From positions 558,001-622,000 of the forward strand of contig JBCNJP010000028.1 in assembly GCA_039602395.1 (NCBI GenBank): DNA of 64,000 nucleotides, in the 5' to 3' direction. Position numbers and translations under genes: made by a program. This DNA comes from Deinandra increscens subsp. villosa. Its lineage: Eukaryota; Streptophyta; Magnoliopsida; Asterales; Asteraceae. Shown here in pieces: positions 10,872 through 22,972 of this stretch; position 1 is the stretch's first letter; each line of letters starts with the position of its first letter. Under the pieces are notes generated by a model, which worked only from the letters and a program-made list of their open reading frames with translations, was not told where the DNA came from and made no database searches.

Positions 10872-11336
10872 TGTAAGGATCAATCTAACCCTCACGCGAT
10901 ATCAAATACTAGTAAAACCGTGCTGAATCCGGTTTTAGCTAGGTGATTCAAGCATAAACAATATAAGCAATAATCGAAAAGTATAATAAACTAGAAAACA
11001 CTAACCGATTAGAAGAAAACACTTGTATTGATCACGGTTAATTGCCTACACCTTGATCGAAATCTCTAATGAGAATTTCGATATCACCACAGAACACTAA
11101 AAAGACAAGCAACCCTAAACCGATTACAAGAGGTTCTATATATAGGTGATATTGACTTGGTAAACAAGTCAATCTCCTTAGTAATTTTCGAACCCCAAGC
11201 CCATACAAAACAAATCGGACCCAAACCCACAATAATCCTACAAAAGTTAGCCCAATTACATTTATATACTAGCCCACAAGTATTAAACAAGCCCAAAATT
11301 ATCTAATGCAAAAGCCTCATTTTCTAGGTCTCTACA
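10872..11336 (-). mobile_element. Copia A 5' LTR (right copy) with PBS at 10857-10869
   Basis: The LTR is 465 bp, TGTAAGG... to ...CTCTACA, adjacent to a minus-strand TGGTATCAGAGCC primer site. It is probably the original 5' LTR, with the left one arising by tandem duplication, because only here does the flank run on into unrelated sequence. Confidence 0.85.
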
Positions 11337-11864
11337 CTGGATGATTCGGGAGAGATATCCATCTATTTGTAATCGGGAAGAGTTTAGAAGTCTGGAGATT
11401 TGGCAGTGAGACTTTTAGGTTTTGTCAGCTGCTTAGGTTCCTGAAATTGGTGGTTGGGACGATTTGTGAGAGGGAATTAACCCCTTTTTCATCATTCTCC
11501 TAGTTAGAGCTATTACTACCTCTTTTAGATGCTTTAACTCACAAAGATTTGTTTCCCGATATGCCTATTGCCTTTTAATTGTGTGATTTGATGGGCGTCA
11601 TTTCGCATCAGAAAGAGAATGTCAAACCTTCTTAAAGAGTTATGGATGCCTCTTTAAACAAATAAGAGAAGAAAAAGAAAAGAAAAGAAAAAAACAAAAA
11701 AAAAATGAAGAGCTCCCCCTAGATATGTACACGGTGGGAAGTTCTTGTTTCCCCTTTTTTATTTTGTTTTAGGAACCCAATTGTTTCTGGGTTTTTTGTT
11801 TGTTATTTTAGTGACTTCTTTTCTTTTTACTTTTGTAGATTTGGAAGATACACTCAAAGGGGTG
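11337..11864. other. Flank of Copia A; no gene recognised
   Basis: 11337-11704 is the right copy of the duplicated flank. 11705-11864 is T-rich sequence that merges into Copia C. I see no gene, and I could not place the exact boundary between the flank and Copia C. Confidence 0.6.
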
Positions 11865-13763
11865 TTAAGAGTGCATTCGTTTTATATCAAAGTGTCTTCT
11901 AATTAGTTTTACCATTTCATTGCACATACAATGCTTGTAAATGGTACTTTCTCCAAAAATTTCAAGATATTGACTTGAGGAGCTGGATGACTCAAATTTG
12001 GTTTTGTTAGAGTTATCAGAATTGGATTTTTTTTTACTCAGATTTTCAAGAACTAGACCTTTGTTTTTGGAATTGATGTCCAGTTGTGAATCATTTTGAC
12101 TGCTGCTTTTTACGAAGACAGTCTTGGAACTTTTAGTTCCTTGTATGTACCCGATTCCTTGTCCATAATTTCTTGGTGCGTTTCTCATTTTTTCAAGCTG
12201 ATCATGGGAATTTATAAGACCATATATTTTGTTTGTTTCAACGTGCAACCTTTGGTATAGAGTTGCACGTTAAGTCTCATAGTGATCAATTTAGGCTTTA
12301 TTGCTCAGGTTTTGTGTTTCTAGTTGCCTTAGTCTTAACAATTCCTTTTCTCTATCCTCTTTTAGTTGATGAAGTTCAGACAGGAGAGAGTTAATTTCTT
12401 CTTCAAAAGTTTTAAACTTGTTTTCATTTAAAAGTTTGTTTCTTTTAGAATTTTCTTGAAGAACTTTATAGTTGACTGACATGTTATTGAATTGAAAGAT
12501 TAGATCAGAGTGAGATGAGCTTACTTGCTTTTCATGTGAGATTTCGGATAGATCAGTTGAGAGAGATTCATCATTTGTCATAAGACATTTGTTGGATTGA
12601 CATTCCTCTTCTGATGATGACTCAGAATCCCAGTTCTCTACTTCAGCCATTAATGCCTTTTCTTTCTACATGGCTTGCCCATACTTCTTTTTGTAGTATG
12701 CAGCATCTTTGAGTCTTTTATTCTTGCATTCTGAAGCATAGTGACCCATTGTTCCACATTTGAAGCGTCTTATCTCACTTTTGTCAACTTCAGGTTTGTT
12801 GTGTTCAGATGATCGGTATTTGCTTTCTTCATTTTAAGAAAAAAATTCTTTTTGGTTAACCAGGAAGGATTCTTTTTTAACCTTCCAAATTGTTTGGTCA
12901 AAAGTGCCAAAGATTTTTCAAATGACTCATTTTCTGTCTCATACTCACAATATTCATTTTCTGAGTCACTTAGTTCCTTACGTTTTGAGTGGCATGGCTC
13001 TTGTTTGATGTTTCTTTTTCTCTTTTTGGAGTAAAGGGCCAGTGGGTCCACTTTGGATTTAGAGATATCATGTATTTCAGACTCCTAAGAGTCTAGAATG
13101 CAAAAGAGATCATTAAGATTTTTTTCTTCGAAATCTAGGGTTGCCTGAAGAGTCATGGTTAGACTTCTCCATTCATGAGGAAGACTTTTGATAAATTTGA
13201 TGTTTTTTTTCCTCATTGGATTTAAAAACATTGAACTTTCTTAGATTGTTTATTATCATAGCAAAGCGATTGTAAGTGTTTAAAAGTGACTCGCTTGGAA
13301 GTGACTTAAAAGATTTATATTCATTTAGAGCTTTTGTTCTTTTGTTTCTTTTCATTTGATCCCCCCCTCCCCCCATCAAAGAGTTTCTCAAGGGCATCCC
13401 ATATGCCTTTGGCTGAGGTGTTGCAATCAACTTGACAGAATATATCATGAGGAGGAGTCATGATAAGGACTGTCTTGGCTCTGTCCTCATTTATTTCTTT
13501 GGTTTTGTCCTCTTCACTCCACCATTTCCTTTCTTTAGGGATGGTGCGAGCGGGCACACCGGCTGAGGTTTCACTTTCTTTTATCTCAGGGATGTCAACA
13601 GTGGGACAATGGGGTCCTTTGGCTATGCATTCCAACAGGGATTTATCAACTTCTTTTAGGAAGTTGGTAATTCTGATTTTCCACTGTGGATATTTCTCCC
13701 TACTTGCATAGGGGGTTTTGCCAATGAGCCAAGAGATTTTCCATTATTACAGTTTGAGGACAT
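11865..13763 (-). pseudogene. Copia C gag, multiply frameshifted
   Basis: Gag of a second minus-strand Copia, starting with ATG at 13763 about 65 bases after the PBS. Pieces in order: a W/K-rich N-terminus (13700-13640, frameshifted near the CCCCC at 13710), ECIAKGPHCPTVDIPEIKESE with EEDKTKEINEDRAKTVLIM (13635-13321), a helical part ALNEYKSFKSLPSESLLNTYNRF (13340-13200), acidic and Ser-rich sequence, a zinc-knuckle relic KCGTMGHYASEC (about 12770-12720), a Glu/Leu-rich coiled-coil part (12650-12291) and a Ser/Lys-rich tail (12248-11865). In the knuckle the first cysteine position reads Arg (CGC where TGC is expected). Protease and later domains are missing. Confidence 0.75.
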
Positions 13764-13841
13764 TTTGAGGGAGAGTTAAAGAAAAGATGTTAAAGAGCAG
13801 GAACTTTGAATATTGATTTTTCAATCTGCTATGATACCAAT

Positions 13842-14564
13842 TGTTGGGTCCCTTGAAGGGCTCTTTAACAATGTTGGCACAATTTGATTTAAACATGAAA
13901 AAAAAGTTGCGGAAAGTTAATCAAATTGGAAGACAACAATTCAATAAAAGGGTTATTCTGTATATCTCAAATGTAAATAATGGTTTACACGAGTTTATAG
14001 TATGACTGTGTATCAATAGAAATAACTTTCTATGGGAGTGATGTTGGAATTGCTTTGAGAAAATATTGAATTGTATGCTTGATGTCTTACTTTGTTTGGT
14101 GAAATCAGCTTGCTATTTATAGGCAGATGTAGCAGGTTGTATTTGGATAAGGTGGTTGAGGACGGCTGATGTTGGAGTGTGTCAGAGTATATAGAGATAA
14201 ATTGAACATATTCAATTTATCTCTTTGTCAACTCTCTTCAACTACCTTCTTGATTAATGCCAAGTTGACATTCTTTTTGCTTGTTCTTCACACAAAGATG
14301 GAATCTGTTCTTCTCATAATATTCATCTTTTGATAATCCAGAACTCCTTCTGGATTCTTATTTGAAGACTGTTGATGCTTCCCATTAGAAGCTATCTACA
14401 GAAATGAGGATTTCTGTAGATTTTAGTCTGCACAAAACTATTTCGGAAATTCCGGAGTACTTCTGTATGAATACAGAATTCAAGTTCATACAGACTTTTG
14501 TATCCTTTCTCTTTTAAGGATGTATCTTATCTTTTCTTCTAATACTTGACTATTATGTGTTACA
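13842..14564 (-). mobile_element. Copia C 5' LTR
   Basis: The LTR starts TGTTGGGTCCC next to a degenerate PBS (13829-13839, minus strand TGGTATCATAG, one or two bases off the standard). The right end is placed at ...GTGTTACA because the gag frame of Copia D is interrupted exactly there. Length is about 723 bp. The target duplication would be ATTAC (14565-14569), but the other side is not in the window. Its insertion splits Copia D gag. Confidence 0.7.
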
Positions 14565-14791
14565 ATTACATTATGTCCTAACATAAAGCTTATGAATTGG
14601 AATCCATAAATCGATGTCATTCGTGCTAATATAAGCAGAAACCGTTGCTTCCAATTTTGATAATCTTCCAACTTTAACAACTTGGGAACTTTCTGACTAG
14701 TTCCAATTTCGTTATCAAAGTTGATTAGGGTTTGCATCGCGTTTTGCATAACGGCAAAAGGTTGGAAATCCGACATTTCGAAAACTTTCAA
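14565..14791 (-). pseudogene. Copia D gag, N-terminal fragment
   Basis: The frame starts with ATG at 14791 and shows the Copia Gag N-terminal pattern VPKLLKLEDYQNWKQRF, with the diagnostic Tyr-x-x-Trp. Only about 75 codons remain before the Copia C LTR; the open frame beyond that (to 14486) is LTR sequence. This is the only coding part of Copia D in the window. Confidence 0.75.
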
Positions 14792-15395
14792 ATCTGATCA
14801 ACTGAACTGATAATGAATGATCTGAACTCAGATAAACCTATTCAAACTGAAGTTTGTCCGAATAGAGATATTATCCCAAACTTGAACCGAGCTGAAAAGT
14901 AAGCAAACTAAGACTATCCGAAACTAACCGATCTTGAAAAAATCTGAACTACTCCGAGCCAGAGATTACCCGAACTGAAAACAAACGAACTCGTCCGAAC
15001 TGGTACTTAGGGTAACCGAACCGAGCCGAACCAAAATCAACCGAACAAAAAACTGAATGAACTTAACCGAACTAGAACTTCGGATGTCCGAACTGAAGCG
15101 AACCGAGAGTTCGGTTGACGGTTATTTTTCAGATCTGAGAATGTCACACGAACTGGAACGAACTGGACATTTTTCGATCCAAAAATTGCGATTTTTGACA
15201 GATTTGAACGAGGTTTTCAGTAGTGGATCAGAAAAAAGTGATAAAAAACAATTTAGGAGTGAAATTTTCACGAAATTCTCGACTGAAATGGTAAAAAACG
15301 CTCAAGAACACTTCGAAAATTCCAAAATGACACTTTTCGTTTCAAAACCCCAAAAATAGCAACCACAAAGTGAACCAAAAAGCTCTGATACCACT
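14792..15395 (-). other. Copia D leader and PBS (15382-15394)
   Basis: The untranslated leader is unusually rich in the word CCGAAC or GAACTG and its variants, repeated many times between 14800 and 15170. The primer site reads GTGGTATCAGAGC on the minus strand. Plus-strand ORFs crossing it are by-products of the repeated words. Confidence 0.7.
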
Positions 15396-15758
15396 TGTAA
15401 ATGAGTGAGCATCGGATCGTCTACTCGATCTAGCTATTTAGGATGAGAAACATAATTAAAAGATTGTTTTATTGATCAAAACGAACAATTATAATCCTGG
15501 AAATCACTCAGAACAATCATAGAGAATACACACTGAAAACACAAACTTAGTACATATCAACTCTCTCTCCATTATTTTTGAATTACAAAGCATAACGGGT
15601 ATATATATACCCAGTTACACGAACCCAAGAGAACTGCCAGTTCGCCTGAAAACGAACCCATGGATGATACTTCGTGTCAGTTTGGTAACCTGTTCGTGTA
15701 ATAGCAAATCTGTAGCTTCGTCTTCTTCAGATACTTCACACGACGAACCGCTCATACA
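15396..15758 (-). mobile_element. Copia D 5' LTR
   Basis: A 363-bp LTR bounded by TGTAAATGAG and CTCATACA, an imperfect terminal inverted repeat, and adjacent to the PBS. It was inserted into CACTA-1: homology to the CACTA-2 interior (32160 onwards) resumes immediately to its right. Confidence 0.75.
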
Positions 15759-15763
15759 TCAAC

Positions 15764-15952
15764 ATCAAAGATTGTCTTGCCTTTAACCGTTTAATTTCTT
15801 CTCCTTAAGCTCTGACAATTGCATGGAGAGCGGCCGATTCATTTTCAAGTTTTGTACATGAAACCGACAATTCAGTAACTATCTTGCTGCTCTCAACTGG
15901 TGTGTTGCCAGCATCCTTGAGCAAAGAAGAGGCAACAGGCCGACCGTGTTCA
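15764..15952 (-). pseudogene. CACTA-1 retro-type ORF, fragment left of CACTA-2
   Basis: This segment is homologous to 32170-32353 and continues the minus-strand ORF that is interrupted at 38433. The encoded part is a short helical Glu/Leu-rich segment, ending in the basic sequence that corresponds to KIKRLKA in the CACTA-2 copy. It shows that CACTA-1 once ran further left; Copia D now replaces that part. Confidence 0.75.
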
Positions 15953-16510
15953 CACTACGTCAAAAAGTGGCTTTAGCCATGTTTTTTTCGAAAACACCTA
16001 GCCACTGTTTTGAAAAAAACATGGCCAAAGGTAAAAAATACTAGTTTTAGCCACACATATTTTGTACCCGTGGCCAAATATATAGCCTTTGGAACCTTTA
16101 GCCACATATTTTTTGTTTATGTGACAACAACAATCAGGTGCAGTGGTTTTAGCCACTGTTTTACAAAAACATGTGGCACTTATTTGTCACGCTTAAAAAA
16201 GAGTGGCGAAATGCACCAAATGGCCACGAAGTTTTAATAATTTTTAATTCGTGTGACCAAAAAGGAATGTATGGCCACGTTTAAATAATGTTGTGTGACA
16301 GAAGAGTAGATTTTATTACTTAGTAAATTAAAAAAAACAAAACTATTAAGTATATATTATGCGTGGCTAAATGTGAGCAATGGCCACGTTTTTTACTTAG
16401 TTATGTGGCTAAAAGCTAGTACATATGGCTACTGTTATTAGGTTGTGTGACTAAATAGTAGATGAGGAATGGTTACGGTATGAAATTATATGCGTGGCGA
16501 AAGGTAATGT
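15953..16510. repeat. CACTA-2 left terminal and subterminal repeats
   Basis: The terminal inverted repeat is followed by degenerate words such as TTAGCCAC, GTGGCTAAA and GGCCACG in both orientations, at intervals of roughly 20-60 bp. In this superfamily such words are the binding sites of the element's own protein (TNPA in En/Spm); that role here is inferred. Confidence 0.75.
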
Positions 16511-17291
16511 TCCGGAAGGTTATAAACATTCATCCGGAATGAATGTTCTTCCAGAAAAATACATGAATTTTAATTTTTTTCCGTTGCAAATAGATTTGTT
16601 TTTAATTATAAATCATCCTGAAGAACTCTAGTTCATCCGGTTATATTCTTCTTATTTTCTAATGAATAACTAAAATTGATCCTGCTTAATTATAAATCAA
16701 CACAGTCCGCCAAGGCAGTGAAACAATTGTCTAAAAATGTCGTCCAGTTCTGTTCATCTGCTCTCATTCCAGATGAACACTTCTTCTGGTGGAATTCTAG
16801 TTCATATGGTTTTGTTATTGTTAGTTCATACGGTTTTGTTCTTGTTCCAATTTACTGAAGAAGTAAAATCTATCCAGTTTATAAATCATGTCATCCACTA
16901 TCAGACAATCAAAAAATTATAAATTGTAGCAAACAAGGCTTGAACCTGGGTCAGTCAAAAGAAAGGAACACACTACAAGATTAAGAAGAACCATTGAGAC
17001 AGAAGTTTTAATTGTTTATATTTTAACCAGAACTTATTTAATTACTTCCATCACATAAACAATGATTGATCAACAAAATTTGCATTGCTAAAGGTAATAA
17101 ATAGACACGGTAATAATAGGATTTGTGTGGTAAAGGTAAAAAAAATATACACGGTTATCGTGGTCTGACCTTTCCACTTCTTCCCACCATAGCTGGTAGC
17201 GTGGCCTGTCTACCTTTAAATTTCCACTTTTTCGCCACCAAAATCATCTGTACGAACTCCTGATCATCAAGAAAAAAACTTCGATCGATCA
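16511..17291. other. CACTA-2 left internal non-coding region
   Basis: AT-rich sequence upstream of the PB1-like gene. Part of it (16610-16905) is related to the tandem repeat at 28852-29466, sharing CATCCTGAAGAACTCTAGTTC and TACTGAAGAAGTAAAA. The region just before the ATG at 17292 would hold the gene's promoter; I cannot point to a specific TATA box. Confidence 0.6.
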
Positions 17292-17569
17292 ATGGCTGCC
17301 TTTGGTAAACTATGGAGGATTAGGGGTGTTAATGAACCAGCGCCCTACTACGGAAAGACTCCCCGTAAGTGTATTTTCACTCAATAATGGCTGCAAGTTT
17401 TTTATTTTTAGGGTTTTATGTTTTTAAATTACTTACTCTCTACTCTGCATTTGGGTTTTTTACAGGTGGTCGGAGGTTCACCCTCAAGATCCATCACTGC
17501 GGCGATTTCCACCGGAATGTCGCCGGCCAGGATGTGTGGAAGGGAAAGGTAGATTATGTCGACTATGAC

Positions 17570-20232
17570 TGTCACACCCCTAATTAACCACTAACGGAGT
17601 TTATGCCGTTAAGGGGTGCGAGCAAACCAGGACCACAACCATTAGTTACAAATACTAAACGAATCAGAGTAAAGTCCAAACATTCATCATAAAACAGTTT
17701 AAGAGTTCGCAGCGGAAAAGAAAACATGAGTATCTTAGCACTAACCACGTGCTTAAATTACAAAACATAATTTGTTGTTCAATTCCCAAATTAAAGTTCA
17801 AAATAAAATAAGTAACTTCGGGTGCCATGCCAACCTCCGGTGGATACTCCTCAGTGATCTGCAAAAGTGAAAACCACACAAGTGTCAACCTAACGGTTGG
17901 TGAGTTCACAGTGGGCATGTCATGCAGCGGCCCGGTCTCATAAGCGTATGTATCAACATATAAATAAGTAATAGTTTTTCAAAACAGTTGCCAAGTGTTG
18001 AATTATCGAATATGCACTAGTTAAGTAAAGATTAAAGCGGTCAACCGATATCGCGGGTAGCTAATCCGGTTTCCATGCACTAAGGAAGTTCGTACCAAAG
18101 CTGATGTAACAGAGTTCGGCATTTGCCGATGGTTTGTGCCTCCAGTTGTGTTCCTCGTGGGACCCACAACTAAAATAGGCTGATATTGAACTCCGTTCGG
18201 CCACCAACTGGTTGGCTACACATTTGTGTACCGCGGAGCAGGGTTTGTCAAACCCTCAGTAGATCTACCCAACATCCCCTTGCTTCGCAAATTAATGGTA
18301 CTAAATTGTTGAGGACTTTTAAGTTTTAAGGCATCCTTAGAAATCATGTGATATCATTTGGTTTAGACTTTAACCTACACTAGTCATATTAAAAACCGTC
18401 TTATTCTGGATTTTATTTGAAATCCTAAAAAGAGTTTAAGTGTCAAAATGGTTGTTCCGGATTTCATTTGAAATCCCAAATGAGTTTAAGTATTAAGTGG
18501 TTGGTTGCGGATTTCATTTGAAACCCCAAGGATGGACAGTTGCAAGTGTTCCCATAAAACACTCCAACTTCCATAACAGATATCCCATTTGGCAATACCT
18601 CAAAATGTCAGCGTTGTTTTCCGTTAAGTATATTCATTGTGACCCAAACGGGCTCACAATTAAAGGGTTAGTGAAACTCACCTTAGGTTGCTCAGCTTAC
18701 ACTTCAAATAATCCAATTATGATTGCTAACGAAGACCTAATAATCACATTAAGGTCTTAGGTGTTAGGTTGTGTCTAAACTTTAACTACGTCACTATGGC
18801 CCATAACATAGCACGTTGGAACTACGACTCGACATACCGACACACGACACCGATGGTTGATCATAAAAGAGGGTTCATATCACTCAGAAATCAAAGCATG
18901 TTTCATTATTTCATAATCATGTAAGTCATGGCATAACATTCAAATAAGTTGCACAAGTTTGGGTTTTGGGTCTGGTCACAGTTTCGCTACACAGTTTCGC
19001 TAGCTAGATTCGCTCGAAAATGATGACACAGTTTCGCTAGCATAGATTCGCTCGAAACTGGTTTGAACTTTCGTTCATAAAAGGCACAGTTTCGCTAGAT
19101 AGTTTCGCTAGATAGTTTCGCTCGAAACTGATGACACAGTTTCGCTATCTAGTTTCGCGTCGAAACTGATTTGAACTTTCGTTCAGGGGTATATGGTTGT
19201 TTTGCTCGGTAGTTTCGTTCGAGCTATACACTTAGTTTCACAGGCGACACTATAGTTTCGTTGTATAGTGTCGCTGGATGAAGATTCAAACAGTTTGCGA
19301 AACTACAGTTTCGCCTAACGAATCTGTTAGTTTCGCTGGTCGCAGAAAACTCGTAAATCAGTCCAAAAATCAATCTAACAGCTTCCATACTTCATATAAT
19401 TCAGTATCTAGCATGCATAAACATTTACCAACATTAAACAAGCAAATTTAACACCTTAAACATGGATTTTCACCATCAAATCTCCAAGAACACTTTTAAG
19501 CATAAAATGACCTAACTAGCATGAATCTTCATTATGGCATGATTTTACACGTAAAGTTTCAGTCTTTATGCTAGATCTAACATTCCTAAGCATCATATCA
19601 GAAGATCAAATGATTTCATGAAGATCTAAGCATGCTTTTTAAGAAAACACATAGAAATGCATAAAAAGTTCATGGGACTCACGGTTTGGTTTCCAAGCTC
19701 GATGGATGATGGTTCAAGGCTGAGATCTTGGTGATTCTTAGCTGTTCACGGCTGACCAGAAATGGTTCAAGAGAGAATGGGAGTGTGTGTGTGTGTGTTT
19801 TTGTGTGATGTATGTAAATGGGAATAATTAGGTTTTATTTTTCTTAAATACTAAGGCCTTGGTGGGCTTATCATTGGGATTTGGGCCCCAATGATCAGCA
19901 AATGATTAGCCCAAGATTAACATGTATGCATACATTTAATTACTTGATTAATCACATAAATACACAATTAAGCAATTTGTCACATAATTCAACAAGTAAA
20001 CAAATAGTCGTGCTTTCGATAATAATCATGCATTTAAATCACGTTTGCACATAATTCCACTTAATGGTAATAAATAAATAAATAAATAAACACATATGGA
20101 CGGGTTCGGTGATCAACCAAAGGTCGTGGACGTATTCGGCCTAGTTAAGCATTAGTTACTAAGTTAACACTTATAACGTAACTAACGGAGATTGTCTAAC
20201 GGAAGTTAACCTTGGAATTCTCGGATGTCACA
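17570..20232 (-). repeat. Gypsy 3' LTR
   Basis: 2663 bp, TGTCACACCCC... to ...GATGTCACA. It contains an array of AGTTTCGCT / CGAAACT words (18975-19340), a GT microsatellite (about 19785-19800) and an AAAT-type tetranucleotide run (about 20066-20090). Plus-strand ORFs such as 18497-18760 are not supported as genes. Confidence 0.93.
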
Positions 20233-20380
20233 TCATCCCCTTGTAAATGGAATTTTCGTCCCAAAAATTATTCTTGTGTTGTAGCGTTCGCAGCCTCAGC
20301 TGTCGTTGCTGGGGAAAGAAAGCAAAAGTTTTTAGGGTCACCACATCCTCCTCCTGTTAAAGGAATTTTGGTCCCCAAAA

Positions 20381-20842
20381 TTAAATCATACCTTGAGTTT
20401 CCGTGGACGTTTGCTCGAACAAGTGAGGATACTTTTTCTTTATTTGATCCTCTCGTTCCCAAGTATATTCAGGTCCACGCCTTGAGTTCCATCGAACCTT
20501 GACGATCGGAATCTTGCTATGTTTGAGGGCTTTCTCCTCGCGTCCCATGATTTCTACCGGTTGCTCAATAAATCTTAGATGTTCGTCAATTTCCAATTCC
20601 TCCAAAGGAATTATTTCAGTCTCTTCAGCCAGACATTTCTTCAGATTCGAGACGTGAAACACGTTATGAATTCCATCGAGTTTGGCAGGGAGTTGTAATC
20701 GGTAGGCCACCGGGCCTACTTCCCCAATGATTTCAAATGGACCGATATAGCGAGGATTCAGCTTTCCACGCTTTCCGAAGCGTACCACTCCCTTCCAGGG
20801 GGATACCTTCAATAGTACCTTGTCGCCTACCTCGAACTTCAA
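20381..20842 (-). pseudogene. Gypsy integrase C-terminus with chromodomain-like tail
   Basis: The 153-codon frame contains the GPY/F-like module (FEVGDKVLLKVSPWKG, YIGPFEIIGEVGPVAY), the HNVFHVSNLKKC motif and a final region VRWNSRRGPEYTWEREDQIKKKYPHLF, like the degenerate chromodomain of Tekay elements, which is thought to guide integration into chromatin. It is in the same frame as the upstream pol ORF, separated only by a TAA at 20855-20857. Confidence 0.85.
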
Positions 20843-20854
20843 AGTTTTACGGCG

Positions 20855-22972
20855 TTAGTCGGCATAGCTCTTTTGCCTGTCACGTGCTGCGGCTATCCGT
20901 TTTCTGATTTGAATAATCCGTTCCGTTGTATCATGAATGATTTCTTGTCCGGTGAGTCCTTTCTCACCCGTTTCAGCCCAACACACGGGCGATCTACATT
21001 TTCTGCCATAAAGAGCTTCAAAAGGTGCCGCACCGATGCTCGTATGATAACTGTTGTTGTAGGAGAACACCACCAACGGAAGGTGAGCCTCCCAGTCTTT
21101 GCCGAAGTCGAGAACGGAATCTCGGAGCATGTCTTCCAAAGTCTGAATAGTTCGTTCCGTCTGACCATCGGTCTGCGGGTGATAAGCTGTACTCATATCT
21201 AGTCTGGTTCCCAGTGCGTCTTGCATAGATTGCCACAGTCGGGAAGTAAATCGAGGATCTCGGTCGGAGATAATGGTCTTAGGCACTCCATGAAGTGCCA
21301 CAATTCGGTCGATGTACAGCTTCGTTAACTTGTCCATATTGTCACTTTCCCTCATTGGAATGAAGTGTGCAGATTTGGTTAGTCGATCAATGATAACCCA
21401 AATCGCATCCGATCGATTCGATCGATGAGGTAGTCCCGTTACGAAATCCATGGAGATATCCTCCCATTTCCATTCCGGGATCTTCGGTTGCTGCAACAAT
21501 CCAGAAAGCTTTTGGTACTCGATCTTAACTCTTGAGCATGTTAAACACTTAGCCACATATCGCGCGATGTCGGCTTTCATGTTCGGCCACCAATACAAGT
21601 TCTTCAAATCTTGGTACATTTTGTCCGATCCAGGGTGCACCGAATACCTTGATTTGTGAGCCTCGTCCATCACGAGCTCACGGAGATTCCCAAGTAAAGG
21701 AATCCAAATTCTGTCATTATAATATCTGAGTCCGTCGGACTTAATTTCAGAGTTACCATCCACCCCTCGCAGTGCTTCAGCTGCGAAGTTTTCGTCTTTT
21801 AAAGCTTCTTGTTGGGCATCGCGGATTCGATCCGGCAATCCCGTGTGAATGGTAAGTTGCAGCGCTCGTACTCGTCGAGGCTTTTCGTACTCTTTTCGGC
21901 TTAAGGCATCAGCCACAACATTGGCTTTTCCTGGGTGATACTTAATTGCTAAGTCATAATCATTTAGTAGCTCGACCCACCTTCGTTGTCGCATGTTGAG
22001 GTCCTTTTGTTCAAAGATGTGTTGTAAGCTTTTGTGGTCGGTAAATATCGTGCACTTTGTTCCGTAGAGGTAATGTCTCCAAATCTTGAGTGCAAATACA
22101 ACGGCTCCTAATTCCAAGTCATGTGTTGTGTAATTCTTCTCATTAACCTTCAGTTGCCTGGACCCGTAGGCAATCACTTTGTCTCGTTGCATCAACACGC
22201 AACCGAGTCCTTGAATGGATGCATCGCAGTAAACCACGAAGTCGTCAACCCCTTCGGGTAACGAGAGAATCGGAGCTGAACATAACATGTCCTTAAGAGT
22301 TTGAAACGCGTGTTCTTCTTTTTCACCCCATCTATATTGCACCCCTTTGTGCGTCAAAGCTGTTAAGGGTTGAGCCAATTGCGAGAAACCCTTGATAAAT
22401 CTTCGGTAATATCCGGCAAGTCCCAAAAACTGTCGGATTTCGGTCGGCGCTCTCGGTGTAGACCAATTCTTGATAGCTTCCACTTTAGCTGGGTCAACAT
22501 GAATTCCATCCTGATTAACAATGTGTCCAAGAAACTGGACTTCGCGAATCCAAAAGTCGCACTTTGAAAACATGGCGTAAAGTTGTTCCTTGCGGAGTAA
22601 TTCCAAGATAAGTCGCAGGTGACTCTCGTGTTCTTCCTTCATCTTGGAGTAGATTAAAATATCGTCGATGAAAACTATCACAAACTGATCGAGGTACGGC
22701 TTGCACACCCGATTCATCAGATCCATAAACACAGCAGGCGCATTAGTTAGCCCAAACGGCATAACTAGAAACTCGTAATGACCATACCGAGTTCTGAAAG
22801 CAGTCTTGGGGATATCCTCATCACGAACACGAAGTTGGTGATATCCAGACCGTAGATCAATCTTTGAATAGTAGCTCGAACCTTGCAGTTGGTCGAAAAG
22901 ATCGTCGATTCGAGGAAGTGGGTACCGATTCTTGATCGTAACCTTGTTAAGCTCTCGGTAGTCGATACACAT
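20855..22972 (-). pseudogene. Gypsy reverse transcriptase, RNase H and integrase
   Basis: This 705-codon frame begins inside RT (MCIDYRELNK). Active site FIDD lies at residues 101-104, and RNase H runs from YCDASIQGLG (about 248) to DALSRK (about 360). The integrase zinc-binding region HPGSDKMYQDLKNLYWWP is at about 440. The catalytic core has DFVTGLP, ISDRDPRF and the Glu in TDGQTERTIQTLEDMLR. The frame is broken at its start by a TGA immediately after DGTF, where an Arg codon is expected (CGA to TGA), and at its end by TAA. All visible catalytic residues are intact, so the damage is recent. Confidence 0.92.

Noticed and set aside
18497..18760. 87-codon ORF present in both Gypsy LTRs (also 26535-26798)
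   Set aside because: It lies in the LTR antisense to the element, has no domain, and its presence in both LTRs only reflects LTR identity.
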